Shown piece by piece: positions 1-5,608 of a stretch of 7,106 nucleotides of DNA. Source of the DNA: Verrucomicrobiota bacterium (GTDB taxonomy: Bacteria > Verrucomicrobiota > Verrucomicrobiia > Chthoniobacterales > UBA10450); contig QHPZ01000041.1 of the NCBI GenBank assembly GCA_003219225.1, positions 1 to 7,106 of the forward strand. Direction: 5' to 3'. A program made the position numbers and the translations under genes. Numbering within the stretch: the first letter of the stretch is position 1; each line of letters begins with the position of its first letter. The notes under the pieces were generated by a model that ran no database searches, was not told the origin of the DNA, and saw only the letters and a program-made list of their open reading frames with translations.

Positions 1-1
1 A

Positions 2-598
2 CTCACGGAACCACAGGGGCAGGGCGCGGTTTACCTTCCGTTTGTTGATGTCTACAGCGGCCACGTTTTTGTCATCACGCGCACGAGCCAGCGCCCAGAA
101 ACGTTTGCCGAGACGCTACGGAAACTGGTGCGCGCGGCCAATCCTGACTTAGCGATCGATAACCTCCGCTCCATGGAAACGCGCATCGCGGAGAGTCTCA
201 TCGCGCGCCGCTCGCCGGCGCTGCTCGCGGGAATTTTCGCCGGCGTCGCGCTGCTGCTGGCGGCGATTGGGACATATGGCGTGCTCAGTTACGCCGTCGC
301 GCAACGGACACGCGAGATCGGCATTCGCATGTCGCTCGGAGCTCAGCGCGAACAGATCGGTGCGCAATTCCTTTCGTTAGGTCTGCGGCTTCTGGTCGCA
401 GGAACTCTTCTCGGTTTGTTAGGGGCATGGCTTGCCGGAAAAGCCATGCAAAGTGTCTTGTTTGACGTGCCGCCGGTCGACTTGGCGATCCTCCTCGGCG
501 CCGCCGCGATCATGAGCGCGGTATCACTGGTCGCCTGTCTCATCCCCGCGCGCCGTGCGATGACTGTCGATCCGATGGTTGCGCTTCGCTACGATTAA
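2..598 (+). CDS. ABC transporter permease, MacB/FtsX type (ADOP-like), C-terminal part
   Basis: The reading frame is open from the left edge (codons in phase with base 2) to TAA at 596-598, so only the last 198 residues of a larger inner-membrane permease are present. The part seen is the end of a periplasmic MacB-type domain (PDLAIDNLRSMETRIAESL), followed by an FtsX domain. The FtsX domain has three hydrophobic segments, roughly LLAGIFAGVALLLAAIG, LGLRLLVAGTLLGLLGAWLAG and LAILLGAAAIMSAVSLVACL. The loop after the first segment reads QRTREIGIRMSLGAQR, a family hallmark, and the protein ends VDPMVALRYD, the usual terminus of these permeases. Such proteins work with a MacB-like ATPase in mechanotransmission or efflux. 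The sequence style fits the duplicated 'ADOP' permeases of Acidobacteriota and Verrucomicrobiota, but the diagnostic first half lies outside the window. The substrate is unknown. Confidence 0.93.
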   Translation, partial: LTEPQGQGAVYLPFVDVYSGHVFVITRTSQRPETFAETLRKLVRAANPDLAIDNLRSMETRIAESLIARRSPALLAGIFAGVALLLAAIGTYGVLSYAVAQRTREIGIRMSLGAQREQIGAQFLSLGLRLLVAGTLLGLLGAWLAGKAMQSVLFDVPPVDLAILLGAAAIMSAVSLVACLIPARRAMTVDPMVALRYD

Positions 599-601
599 AA
601 A

Positions 602-1525
602 TCAATCGATGACCGGGACGCCTTCCTTCGCGGTCCGCTGCGCGTAAAGTTCGCTCAAACGCTTGGTCATCGGCCCGATTTTGCCATCGCCAATTTTGCG
701 ATTATCGAGCTGGATGACGCCGGCGAGTTCGCCCATGGTGCCGGTGCAAAATATTTCATCGGCACCGTAGACATCGACCAGCGACAAGTCGGTTTCGACA
801 CAGCGGATTTTTTCAGCGGCGCAGATTTCGATCACCGTCGCGCGTGTGATTCCCCCCGGACACGCCACGACGCGACTGGTGGCGAGATCGCCGCTGGCTC
901 GTGATTTATCGGAGTTGCGCACGATGAAGACATGGGTCGCGTTCGTCTCCGCGAGGCAGCCGCGGGTGTCGAGCATGAGCGCGTCGTCGGCGCCGGCGTT
1001 ATTCGCTTCGATCTTCGCCAGGATCGAATTCAACAAATTGGCGTGATGGATGCGCGCGTCGAGCACTTCCCGCGGCGGTCGGCGCACGCTTGCCGTGATC
1101 AGTTTGAGACCGCTCTTGGAGTAAACCGGCGCTTTGTGTTCGGCCAGAATGATCAGCGTCGGCCCGCTCTGGTTGAGGCGCGGGTCCATTCCAGAAGTGA
1201 TCTTCACGCCGCGGCTGAGCATCAGCCGAACATGGACGCCGTCGCGCATTTTGTTGGCGGCGAGCGTGCGCTTGATCTCCCCGATAATTTTTTCCCGCGG
1301 CGGAAGATCAACAAATGAAAGCGCGCCGGCCGAGCGCTCCAACCGATCGAGATGCTGGTGCAATTTGAAAATGCGGCCGTTGTAGAGCCGCAACCCTTCC
1401 CAGACCGCATCCCCGCCCTGCACCGCCGAGTCGAACGGGCTGACCCCAGCTTTGTCGCGGTGCACGAGCTGACCGTTGATGTTGACGATCAGGTCGCGAT
1501 TCTTGGGATTAAACTTCTGCAGCAT
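602..1525 (-). CDS. Fold-type IV (class IV) aminotransferase-like protein lacking the catalytic lysine
   Basis: The 307-residue protein matches class IV PLP enzymes (branched-chain and D-amino-acid aminotransferases, aminodeoxychorismate lyase) over its full length. Landmarks are SPFDSAVQGGDAVWEGLRLY (29-48), GITRATVIEI (225-234, phosphate-binding), LAETNATHVF (191-200, with the conserved Glu193) and GTMGELAGVIQLDNR (262-276). In known enzymes the PLP-binding lysine sits in a motif like IKSLNYL. Here the aligned segment is IHHANLL and the lysine position is His160 (codon at 1048-1046). Classical transamination through an internal aldimine is therefore doubtful; the protein could bind PLP without a Schiff base or do other chemistry. 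The ATG start at 1525 lacks a clear Shine-Dalgarno sequence. It lies downstream of a broken P-loop gene that is probably its partner. The family call is firm; the specific reaction is unknown, and ilvE should not be assigned. Confidence 0.88.
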   Translation of the reverse strand: MLQKFNPKNRDLIVNINGQLVHRDKAGVSPFDSAVQGGDAVWEGLRLYNGRIFKLHQHLDRLERSAGALSFVDLPPREKIIGEIKRTLAANKMRDGVHVRLMLSRGVKITSGMDPRLNQSGPTLIILAEHKAPVYSKSGLKLITASVRRPPREVLDARIHHANLLNSILAKIEANNAGADDALMLDTRGCLAETNATHVFIVRNSDKSRASGDLATSRVVACPGGITRATVIEICAAEKIRCVETDLSLVDVYGADEIFCTGTMGELAGVIQLDNRKIGDGKIGPMTKRLSELYAQRTAKEGVPVID

Positions 1526-1536
1526 AAGAAACGAAA

Positions 1537-1605
1537 GAATCAGGAAAACAGGAAAGCAGGAAACAAATTCAAATGTATTTTCCTGTCTTCCTGCTTTCCT
1601 GATTC
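1537..1605 (-). repeat. Long imperfect hairpin built from CAGGAAA units, between P-loop gene and aminotransferase gene
   Basis: Arms at 1537-1564 and 1578-1605 are near-perfect inverted copies (27 positions, 3 differences) around a 13-nt loop. Each arm contains three CAGGAAA-like units. Read as minus-strand RNA, two of the three differences become G-U pairs and only one A-C mismatch remains; on the plus strand the pairing is worse. The outer arm includes the stop codon of the P-loop gene (1606-1604), and the minus-strand stem is followed by a U-rich stretch just before the aminotransferase ATG. It could act as a terminator or attenuator, or protect an mRNA end. It may also be one copy of a dispersed genomic repeat, since I recall similar units in intergenic sequence of other bacteria. 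The structure is visible; the function is inferred. Confidence 0.7.
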
Positions 1606-2294
1606 ACCGTAATCTGTGCTGGTGGAGCTTGTCGTAGCATTGGCGGCAGCGCGCTTCGATGGCGCGTAACCGGTCCGGCACCGCGCCTTTGGTCGGTTTG
1701 TAAGGTCGGAATGATGTCGATGTTGCGACTTCCGGGTACCAGTGTTTCGCCCAGATTCCGTCGGTCTCGCGCAAGCCGGGCCGCCAGGAGAGCATCGCTT
1801 CATCGAACTCCACCCCAATCGCTTCGCACAACCATCGCAAAATGCGCTCGGGATTTTCCAGAACATCACGAGCATCGACCACCGGCGGAACGGAGTCGGT
1901 TCGGGCGCAAACAAAATTGAAGATCTCAGCTTGCTGGACGAACCCAAGATCTTCCAGCGCCAGTTCCGGATTCTTTTTGATGTAGGAGAGAATCACTTCG
2001 CGCGGGTCACGAATGAGAAAACAATTCTCAAGATCGACAATCCACTCGTGGTCCATTTCCAACAGCACGTGATGGGTCATGTGCTTTTGGAAAAAAATCC
2101 GTTTGCCCGATGAGAGTGGCTCTTTCGTCAGATGCGACACGACTTTGCGCCAATCAGTTTCACCCGCGGCGATGACTTCGGCGGCGCCAGGGTGATTCTT
2201 GCCGGTCGTTGCCCCAAGCGCGCATCATCGCGGTAGACATGTGGCGCGGTCCCGACGACATCGCGACACAGATTGAGCCGGAGGCTGTTGCCAT
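1604..2294 (-). pseudogene. P-loop sulfotransferase-like gene, broken by internal deletion and frameshift
   Basis: The N-terminal piece starts at ATG 2294 and reads MATASGSICVAMSSGPRHM then STAMMRAWGN. This carries the P-loop (SGPRxxST) of a small sulfotransferase-like family and runs out of frame to a stop at 2162-2160. The rest of the family continues in another minus-strand frame from about 2206 (TGKNHPGAAEVIAAGETDW) and on through FFQKHMTHHVLL, FLIRDPREVILSY, VVDARDVLENPERILRWLC and MLSWRPGLRETDGIWAKHWY to the stop at 1606-1604. Between WGN and TGK, homologues as I remember them have about 18 residues including a DEP(L/F)Y motif; these are missing. The simplest reading is a deletion of about 53 bp at 2207, not divisible by three. 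A GTG at 2140 could in principle restart translation, but that product would lack the P-loop. An assembly error cannot be excluded. The start is 19 nt from the end of the upstream CHAP-like gene, so co-transcription is likely. Confidence 0.8.
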
Positions 2295-2313
2295 CCGCGC
2301 AACTGAACCGAAC

Positions 2314-2883
2314 TCAGTCGCGCGCCGCGAACGTTTGAGACGAAAATTTTCCGTAAACCGCCAGCAGCGGATAAAAACAGCGTTCCTTGCTGTAGTAATC
2401 GCTGGCAAAACCGTCCTTTGTGCGGATCTCGACGTGACCGTGGCCGCCGTAAACCAGAACTGCGCCGAGCGGAGCTGCGTAGGGATCGCGCACCGACAGT
2501 TTTTTGAACCCGTAGACGCGGCTCAACTCCTCACCCGCCTGATAGGCGTATGCCGACTGCGGATAGGAGTTGATCACCCCGGCGGCGATGAGCGCCGCCT
2601 TCACGTAATGCCAACATTGTGCATGCGAGTGCGCATTCGCGCGCTCCTGCGCGATTGTCGCAGCGCGCAGCAGCTTCGGATCGATCCTTGGATCGATTTT
2701 CGCGAGCGGGTGAATAATCTTCACCGGCCAGTAGTGGCGGATCACGCGGACAGAAGTGATTTTCCCGGAAGCGTCGCGGTAAACAAACTTCGTTTCCGAT
2801 TTGACCAGGCCTTCTGCCCTCGCGTTGGCAAGCAGGGCAACCACGAAGACGATAATCAGAGAGAGCGTCCGAGATGGTCGCAC
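2314..2883 (-). CDS. Secreted CHAP/NlpC-P60-like cysteine hydrolase candidate, copy A
   Basis: The 189-residue protein begins at GTG 2883; an in-frame stop at 2895-2893 leaves no earlier start. It opens with a Sec signal peptide (hydrophobic LSLIIVFVVALLA, likely cut after ANARA, residue 23). The mature part has a Cys-His arrangement typical of papain-like wall hydrolases: Cys90 in AQCWHYVKAALIAAG, then PLGAVLVYG, then GHGHVEIRTKDGFASD with His150 and a possible third polar residue at Glu152 or Asp162. By analogy with CHAP and NlpC/P60 domains it may be a peptidoglycan amidase or endopeptidase acting in the periplasm. It is clearly paralogous to the protein at 4378-3818, about two thirds identical by eye across the core. 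Family membership is inferred from the motif pattern, not from a clear match to a named gene. No strong Shine-Dalgarno sequence is visible. Confidence 0.8.
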   Translation of the reverse strand: MRPSRTLSLIIVFVVALLANARAEGLVKSETKFVYRDASGKITSVRVIRHYWPVKIIHPLAKIDPRIDPKLLRAATIAQERANAHSHAQCWHYVKAALIAAGVINSYPQSAYAYQAGEELSRVYGFKKLSVRDPYAAPLGAVLVYGGHGHVEIRTKDGFASDYYSKERCFYPLLAVYGKFSSQTFAARD

Positions 2884-3062
2884 AGCACGTTTTTAATCGC
2901 AGGGAACATGCCAAAGCAAAGCCTTTTTTAGCTGTTAGGCCGAGACGTTTTCCAAAAATTCTTGTCCGATTCGGGAACCACTCTCCGGCAAATTTACGAA
3001 TCCTAGGAAGAAGAGCTATTGCCCTCGACCTGATCGTTTCAAACGGGGGCTGGCCAACACAG

Positions 3063-3755
3063 ATGGCGAAGGGGTTATTTTTCATCGCTGCACTCGTCTC
3101 GTTTCTCGCCCCTGGATCGTTTGCACGCGAAGAATCGCTGTTTGCGCGAGTCACCGTCTACTGGCCCGGTGAAGGCGCGTCCTGCGCCTGTTTCAACGGA
3201 GCCCGGCTGCGGGCGGGACACTGCGCGGTAGATCCAAAAAAGATTCCCTACGGGAGTAAAGTCTACTTTCCCGATGGCCCATGTCTGGCGGTTGATACCG
3301 GGCCGGCGGTGGTTAATCGCAAAGCGGCGCGGCTCAGCGGACGCAACTCTCGGCAACGAAATGCGCTCGTCATCGATCGCTACTTCGAGTCAAAAGAAAA
3401 AGCGCTCGCCTGGGAACGCACACATCCGCATTTCATGACCGTGCGGGTCGTCTCGGGACGCGCATCGCCGCGGTCGGACCTACGACCGATGAAGCCCGAG
3501 CCGACAAACACGATCGACATGGCGGAGACTATTGTTGCGCCGCCGATTGCACAAACTGCTCCACCTCCGCTGGCAATGCCGCGGCCTGAAGTTTTTTTGG
3601 CAGCCGCGACCGTATTTAGAACTCCACCGCGCTCACGAATCGGCGTGCCGCCCTCTTATCATCGCCGCCGTTTCGACGCCGACGGAACCGATGAAATGTC
3701 GGTTCCTCCGCCAACCTGCACCATTCGGCCGCTCAAACGATTGCGTGCCGCATAG
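3063..3755 (+). CDS. Secreted 3D-domain (double-psi beta-barrel) protein with proline-rich tail
   Basis: The frame is open further upstream, but ATG 3063 places a signal peptide right at the N-terminus (MAKGLFFIAALVSFLAPGSF, cut near Ala21), so it is the chosen start. It gives 230 residues. Residues about 28-130 show the three-aspartate pattern of the 3D domain found in MltA-type lytic transglycosylases and YuiC/stationary-phase proteins: Asp57 in CAVDPKKIPYGSKVYF, Asp78 in CLAVDTGPAVVNRKAA and Asp105 in ALVIDRYFESKEKALAW. The likely role is peptidoglycan cleavage or binding in the periplasm. Residues 142-230 are proline- and arginine-rich without a recognisable fold, possibly a disordered wall-spanning tail. 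It lies between two CHAP-like paralogues on the opposite strand. The 179-bp divergent gap (2884-3062) must hold promoters for it and for copy A, but I see no convincing -35/-10 pair. Confidence 0.85.
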   Translation: MAKGLFFIAALVSFLAPGSFAREESLFARVTVYWPGEGASCACFNGARLRAGHCAVDPKKIPYGSKVYFPDGPCLAVDTGPAVVNRKAARLSGRNSRQRNALVIDRYFESKEKALAWERTHPHFMTVRVVSGRASPRSDLRPMKPEPTNTIDMAETIVAPPIAQTAPPPLAMPRPEVFLAAATVFRTPPRSRIGVPPSYHRRRFDADGTDEMSVPPPTCTIRPLKRLRAA

Positions 3756-3817
3756 CAGCAACTGCGCAACATCGACAATTGCCGAGTCTGCAGCGTCCGC
3801 TGTCTCCAGCGCAGATC

Positions 3818-4378
3818 CTACGACTTTGTGAAAACGCCGATCAACGGCCGCGGCGACGGGATTTTCGATTTGAAATCGCTCACGAAACCATCGCGAGTGC
3901 GGATTTCGACGTGACCGGCAGCTTTCTTGTCACCGTAGACCAGCACCGAGCCGACTGGCGCCTTGAACGGATCGCGCACAGGCAGCTTCTTGAACCCATA
4001 CGAGCTCACCAATTCCTGCGCCGCTTGCTTTGCGTAGGGCGTCTTCGGATAGGAGCTGACCGCGCCGGCCGCGAGCAACGCTTCTTTCACGTAATGCCAG
4101 CAGCGCTCCCGCGAATGCGCGCGCGCGCGCTCCTCCGCGATCGTCGCCGCGCGCAACAATTTCGGATTCATGCTGCGGTCGATTTTCGCGACCGGGTATT
4201 CGATTTTCTTCGGATAAAATTTGGAAATGATGGACGCGGCCTGCGTTTTACCCGATGCATCCTTGAACGTGAACTCGCTTTTCGAAGAAGAGGCCACACC
4301 AGCGGCGTGCGCCGCACTCGCGGTCAAAAACGCCGAAGCGACAACAAAAATCAACGTGTGGGGGCCCCTTTTTCCCAT
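3818..4378 (-). CDS. Secreted CHAP/NlpC-P60-like cysteine hydrolase candidate, copy B
   Basis: The 186-residue paralogue of the protein at 2883-2314 starts at ATG 4378 behind a strong ribosome binding site. Its signal peptide (HTLIFVVASAFLTASAAHA) is probably cut after Ala25. The shared core includes NPKLLRAATIAEERARAHS, Cys93 in ERCWHYVKEALLAAG, SYGFKKLPVRDPFKAPVGSV and His156 in AGHVEIRTRDGFVSDF. The candidate Cys, His and acidic residues are therefore all conserved between the copies, which argues for an active enzyme. Copies A and B differ mainly in the signal peptide, the mature N-terminus, a short insert before GHVEI (DKKAA) and the C-terminal end. The gene converges on the 3D-domain gene with a 62-bp gap and diverges from the galactokinase-family gene. 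A role in peptidoglycan hydrolysis is inferred from the motifs; the substrate bond is unknown. Confidence 0.82.
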   Translation of the reverse strand: MGKRGPHTLIFVVASAFLTASAAHAAGVASSSKSEFTFKDASGKTQAASIISKFYPKKIEYPVAKIDRSMNPKLLRAATIAEERARAHSRERCWHYVKEALLAAGAVSSYPKTPYAKQAAQELVSSYGFKKLPVRDPFKAPVGSVLVYGDKKAAGHVEIRTRDGFVSDFKSKIPSPRPLIGVFTKS

Positions 4379-4386
4379 AAAGAGCG

Positions 4387-4392
4387 CCTCCT
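4387..4392 (-). promoter_or_regulatory. Strong Shine-Dalgarno for CHAP-like copy B
   Basis: On the minus strand AGGAGG lies 8 nt before ATG 4378. It is the only textbook Shine-Dalgarno sequence in the window and fixes the start of copy B. Copy A, by contrast, uses GTG with no clear site, which suggests that the two paralogues are expressed at different levels. Confidence 0.85.
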
Positions 4393-4461
4393 ATCGAGCA
4401 GATCGCCTGCCCGCGCAAGCGGTTTCTGGCAAAAAATGCAAAAATTTCTCGGGCTGCGAGA

Positions 4462-5550
4462 TTGGGCGGCGTGACTGGTAGTCAGGGGCTGTTTTGGGCG
4501 GAAGCGCCCGGGCGGGTCGAGATCCTCGGCAACCACACCGATTACAACGAAGGCGTCGTGCTCGGGGCGGCGATCGATCGCGTCGTGCACGTGCGCGGAA
4601 TCGCGCAAGCGCACGGCCGCATCTCACTAAGATCGACATCGTACTCCCCGGTCGAGACGGCACTCTCCGGGGTGCGCCTTCAGGAAGGCAACGCGCGCTG
4701 GGCGAATTACCCGCTCGGCGTCGTCATCGAGCTGCTCTCAACCGGCGTGCCGATCAGCGGTTTCTGGGCTGAGATCGAGAGCGAGGTTCCCGCGGCGGCC
4801 GGACTCGGCAGTTCGGCCGCCCTCAGCGTCGCAACCGCATTTTTTCTCCTCAAGCTTGCGCGCCGCGAGCTGCCGCCGCTCGAGCTGGCCAGGGTTTGCC
4901 AGCGCGCCGAGCATCGCTCCGCCGGTGTTCACTCGGGCCTGCTCGATCAGGTCATGTCGATCTTCGGGCAAACCAACCACATGGTGTTGTTCGATTGCCG
5001 CAGCGAAGAGGTTCGCCCGGTTGCGTTTCCGGCCGACCTCGCATTCATCATTGCCGATTCTGGAATCAAACGCGAACTCGCCGCCGGCAAATACAACCAA
5101 CGCCGAGCAGAAACGCATGCCGCCGCCCAAGCGCTTGGCGTGCGCGCGTTGCGCGATGCCTCTTCGGCGATATTAAACGCGGATGTCGATCTTGCGCCGA
5201 CGTTGCGCCGCCGAGCCGCGCACATCATCGGCGAGAATGAGCGCGTCTGGCGCGCGTGCCAATTACTCGAGCGCGGCGATGCCGGCGGTCTCGGCGAATT
5301 GTTGAACGAGTCGCATGAAAGCTCCCGCACAAATTTCCAGAACAGCACGTCGGAGCTGGATGAGCTTATCGATCTTGCGCGCAAACAGCCGGGCGTTCTC
5401 GGTGCGAGGCTCACCGGTGGCGGCTTCGGCGGCGCAATTATTGCGCTTTGCGAAACAGCGAGCGCGGCCGAAGCCGCGCACAACCTTGCGCACGGCGGTG
5501 CGCAAACATTCGTTTGTCGGCCAGCCGGTGGCGCACTGGCACGCAATTAA
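4462..5550 (+). CDS. Galactokinase-family GHMP sugar kinase
   Basis: The 362-residue protein carries all GHMP kinase motifs in order. Motif 1 is APGRVEILGNHTDYNEG (15-31), the ATP-binding motif 2 is VPAAAGLGSSAALSVA (109-124), the catalytic-base region is GVHSGLLDQVMSIFG with Asp162, and KYNQRRAET (210-218) plus motif 3 LTGGGFGGAIIAL (317-329) follow. Length and order match galactokinase, which phosphorylates galactose at C1 for the Leloir pathway in the cytoplasm. Motif 1 differs from the usual GRVNLIGEHTDYN: Asn and Glu are exchanged, giving GRVE-ILG-NHTDY. The position normally held by the galactose-contacting Glu is Asn24, so another sugar is possible and I leave the symbol empty. No galT, galE or sugar transporter is adjacent. 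The start is uncertain: TTG 4462 or GTG 4471. The GTG overlaps, as GTGA, the stop of a 12-codon mini-frame starting at ATG 4436. Confidence 0.9.
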   Translation: MGGVTGSQGLFWAEAPGRVEILGNHTDYNEGVVLGAAIDRVVHVRGIAQAHGRISLRSTSYSPVETALSGVRLQEGNARWANYPLGVVIELLSTGVPISGFWAEIESEVPAAAGLGSSAALSVATAFFLLKLARRELPPLELARVCQRAEHRSAGVHSGLLDQVMSIFGQTNHMVLFDCRSEEVRPVAFPADLAFIIADSGIKRELAAGKYNQRRAETHAAAQALGVRALRDASSAILNADVDLAPTLRRRAAHIIGENERVWRACQLLERGDAGGLGELLNESHESSRTNFQNSTSELDELIDLARKQPGVLGARLTGGGFGGAIIALCETASAAEAAHNLAHGGAQTFVCRPAGGALARN

Positions 5551-5608
5551 GTGGCACGGGGTTCCGAGTCCGTGAATCATCGGCAGGACGCCGGTGCCAC
5601 CTGGCACG
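5551..5608. repeat. REP-like intergenic palindrome between convergent kinase and aldo/keto reductase genes
   Basis: The whole 58-bp gap between the two stop codons is structured. GTGGCAC at 5551-5557 pairs with GTGCCAC at 5594-5600, and an alternative inner stem pairs CACGG (5555-5559) with CCGTG (5570-5574). TGCCA-CC-TGGCA at its 3' end is another small palindrome. TGGCAC occurs three times (5537, 5552, 5602), and CTGGCACGC is directly repeated at 5536-5544 and 5601-5609, flanking the block. It may serve as a bidirectional terminator, though it has no U-run, or it may be a copy of a dispersed REP-type repeat. I recall GGCAGGACGCCGGTGCCAC-like units being common in Verrucomicrobiota and Planctomycetota intergenic DNA. 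Confidence 0.5.

Noticed and set aside
2209..2931. Long plus-strand open frame of about 240 codons opposite the CHAP-like copy A
   Set aside because: It is the antisense shadow of copy A and the P-loop gene. It has no signal peptide or known motif, its Arg-rich composition is typical of GC-rich shadow frames, and the opposite strand has clear family motifs and a paralogue.
2874..3062. N-terminal extension of the 3D-domain protein from an upstream in-frame start
   Set aside because: The added 63 residues are basic and without domain features, and they would bury the signal peptide that begins at ATG 3063.
2884..3062. Sigma-70-like promoters in the divergent gap between copy A and the 3D-domain gene
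   Set aside because: Candidate TTG-type boxes lack a matching -10 at proper spacing on either strand, so no promoter is called.
3756..3817. Possible terminator between the convergent 3D-domain and CHAP-like copy B genes
   Set aside because: Only very short complementary stretches (CAGC-GTCC-GCTG) without a U-run on either strand.
4411..4422. Short hairpin CCGC-GCAA-GCGG with GNRA-type loop in the divergent gap before the kinase gene
   Set aside because: A 4-bp stem is expected by chance in GC-rich DNA and has no other supporting signal.
3779..4474. Plus-strand open frame of about 231 codons opposite CHAP-like copy B
   Set aside because: It resembles the antisense frame opposite copy A (LRIGVDHPGG versus LRIGADRAGR) only because the true genes are paralogues. 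No independent family signal is present.
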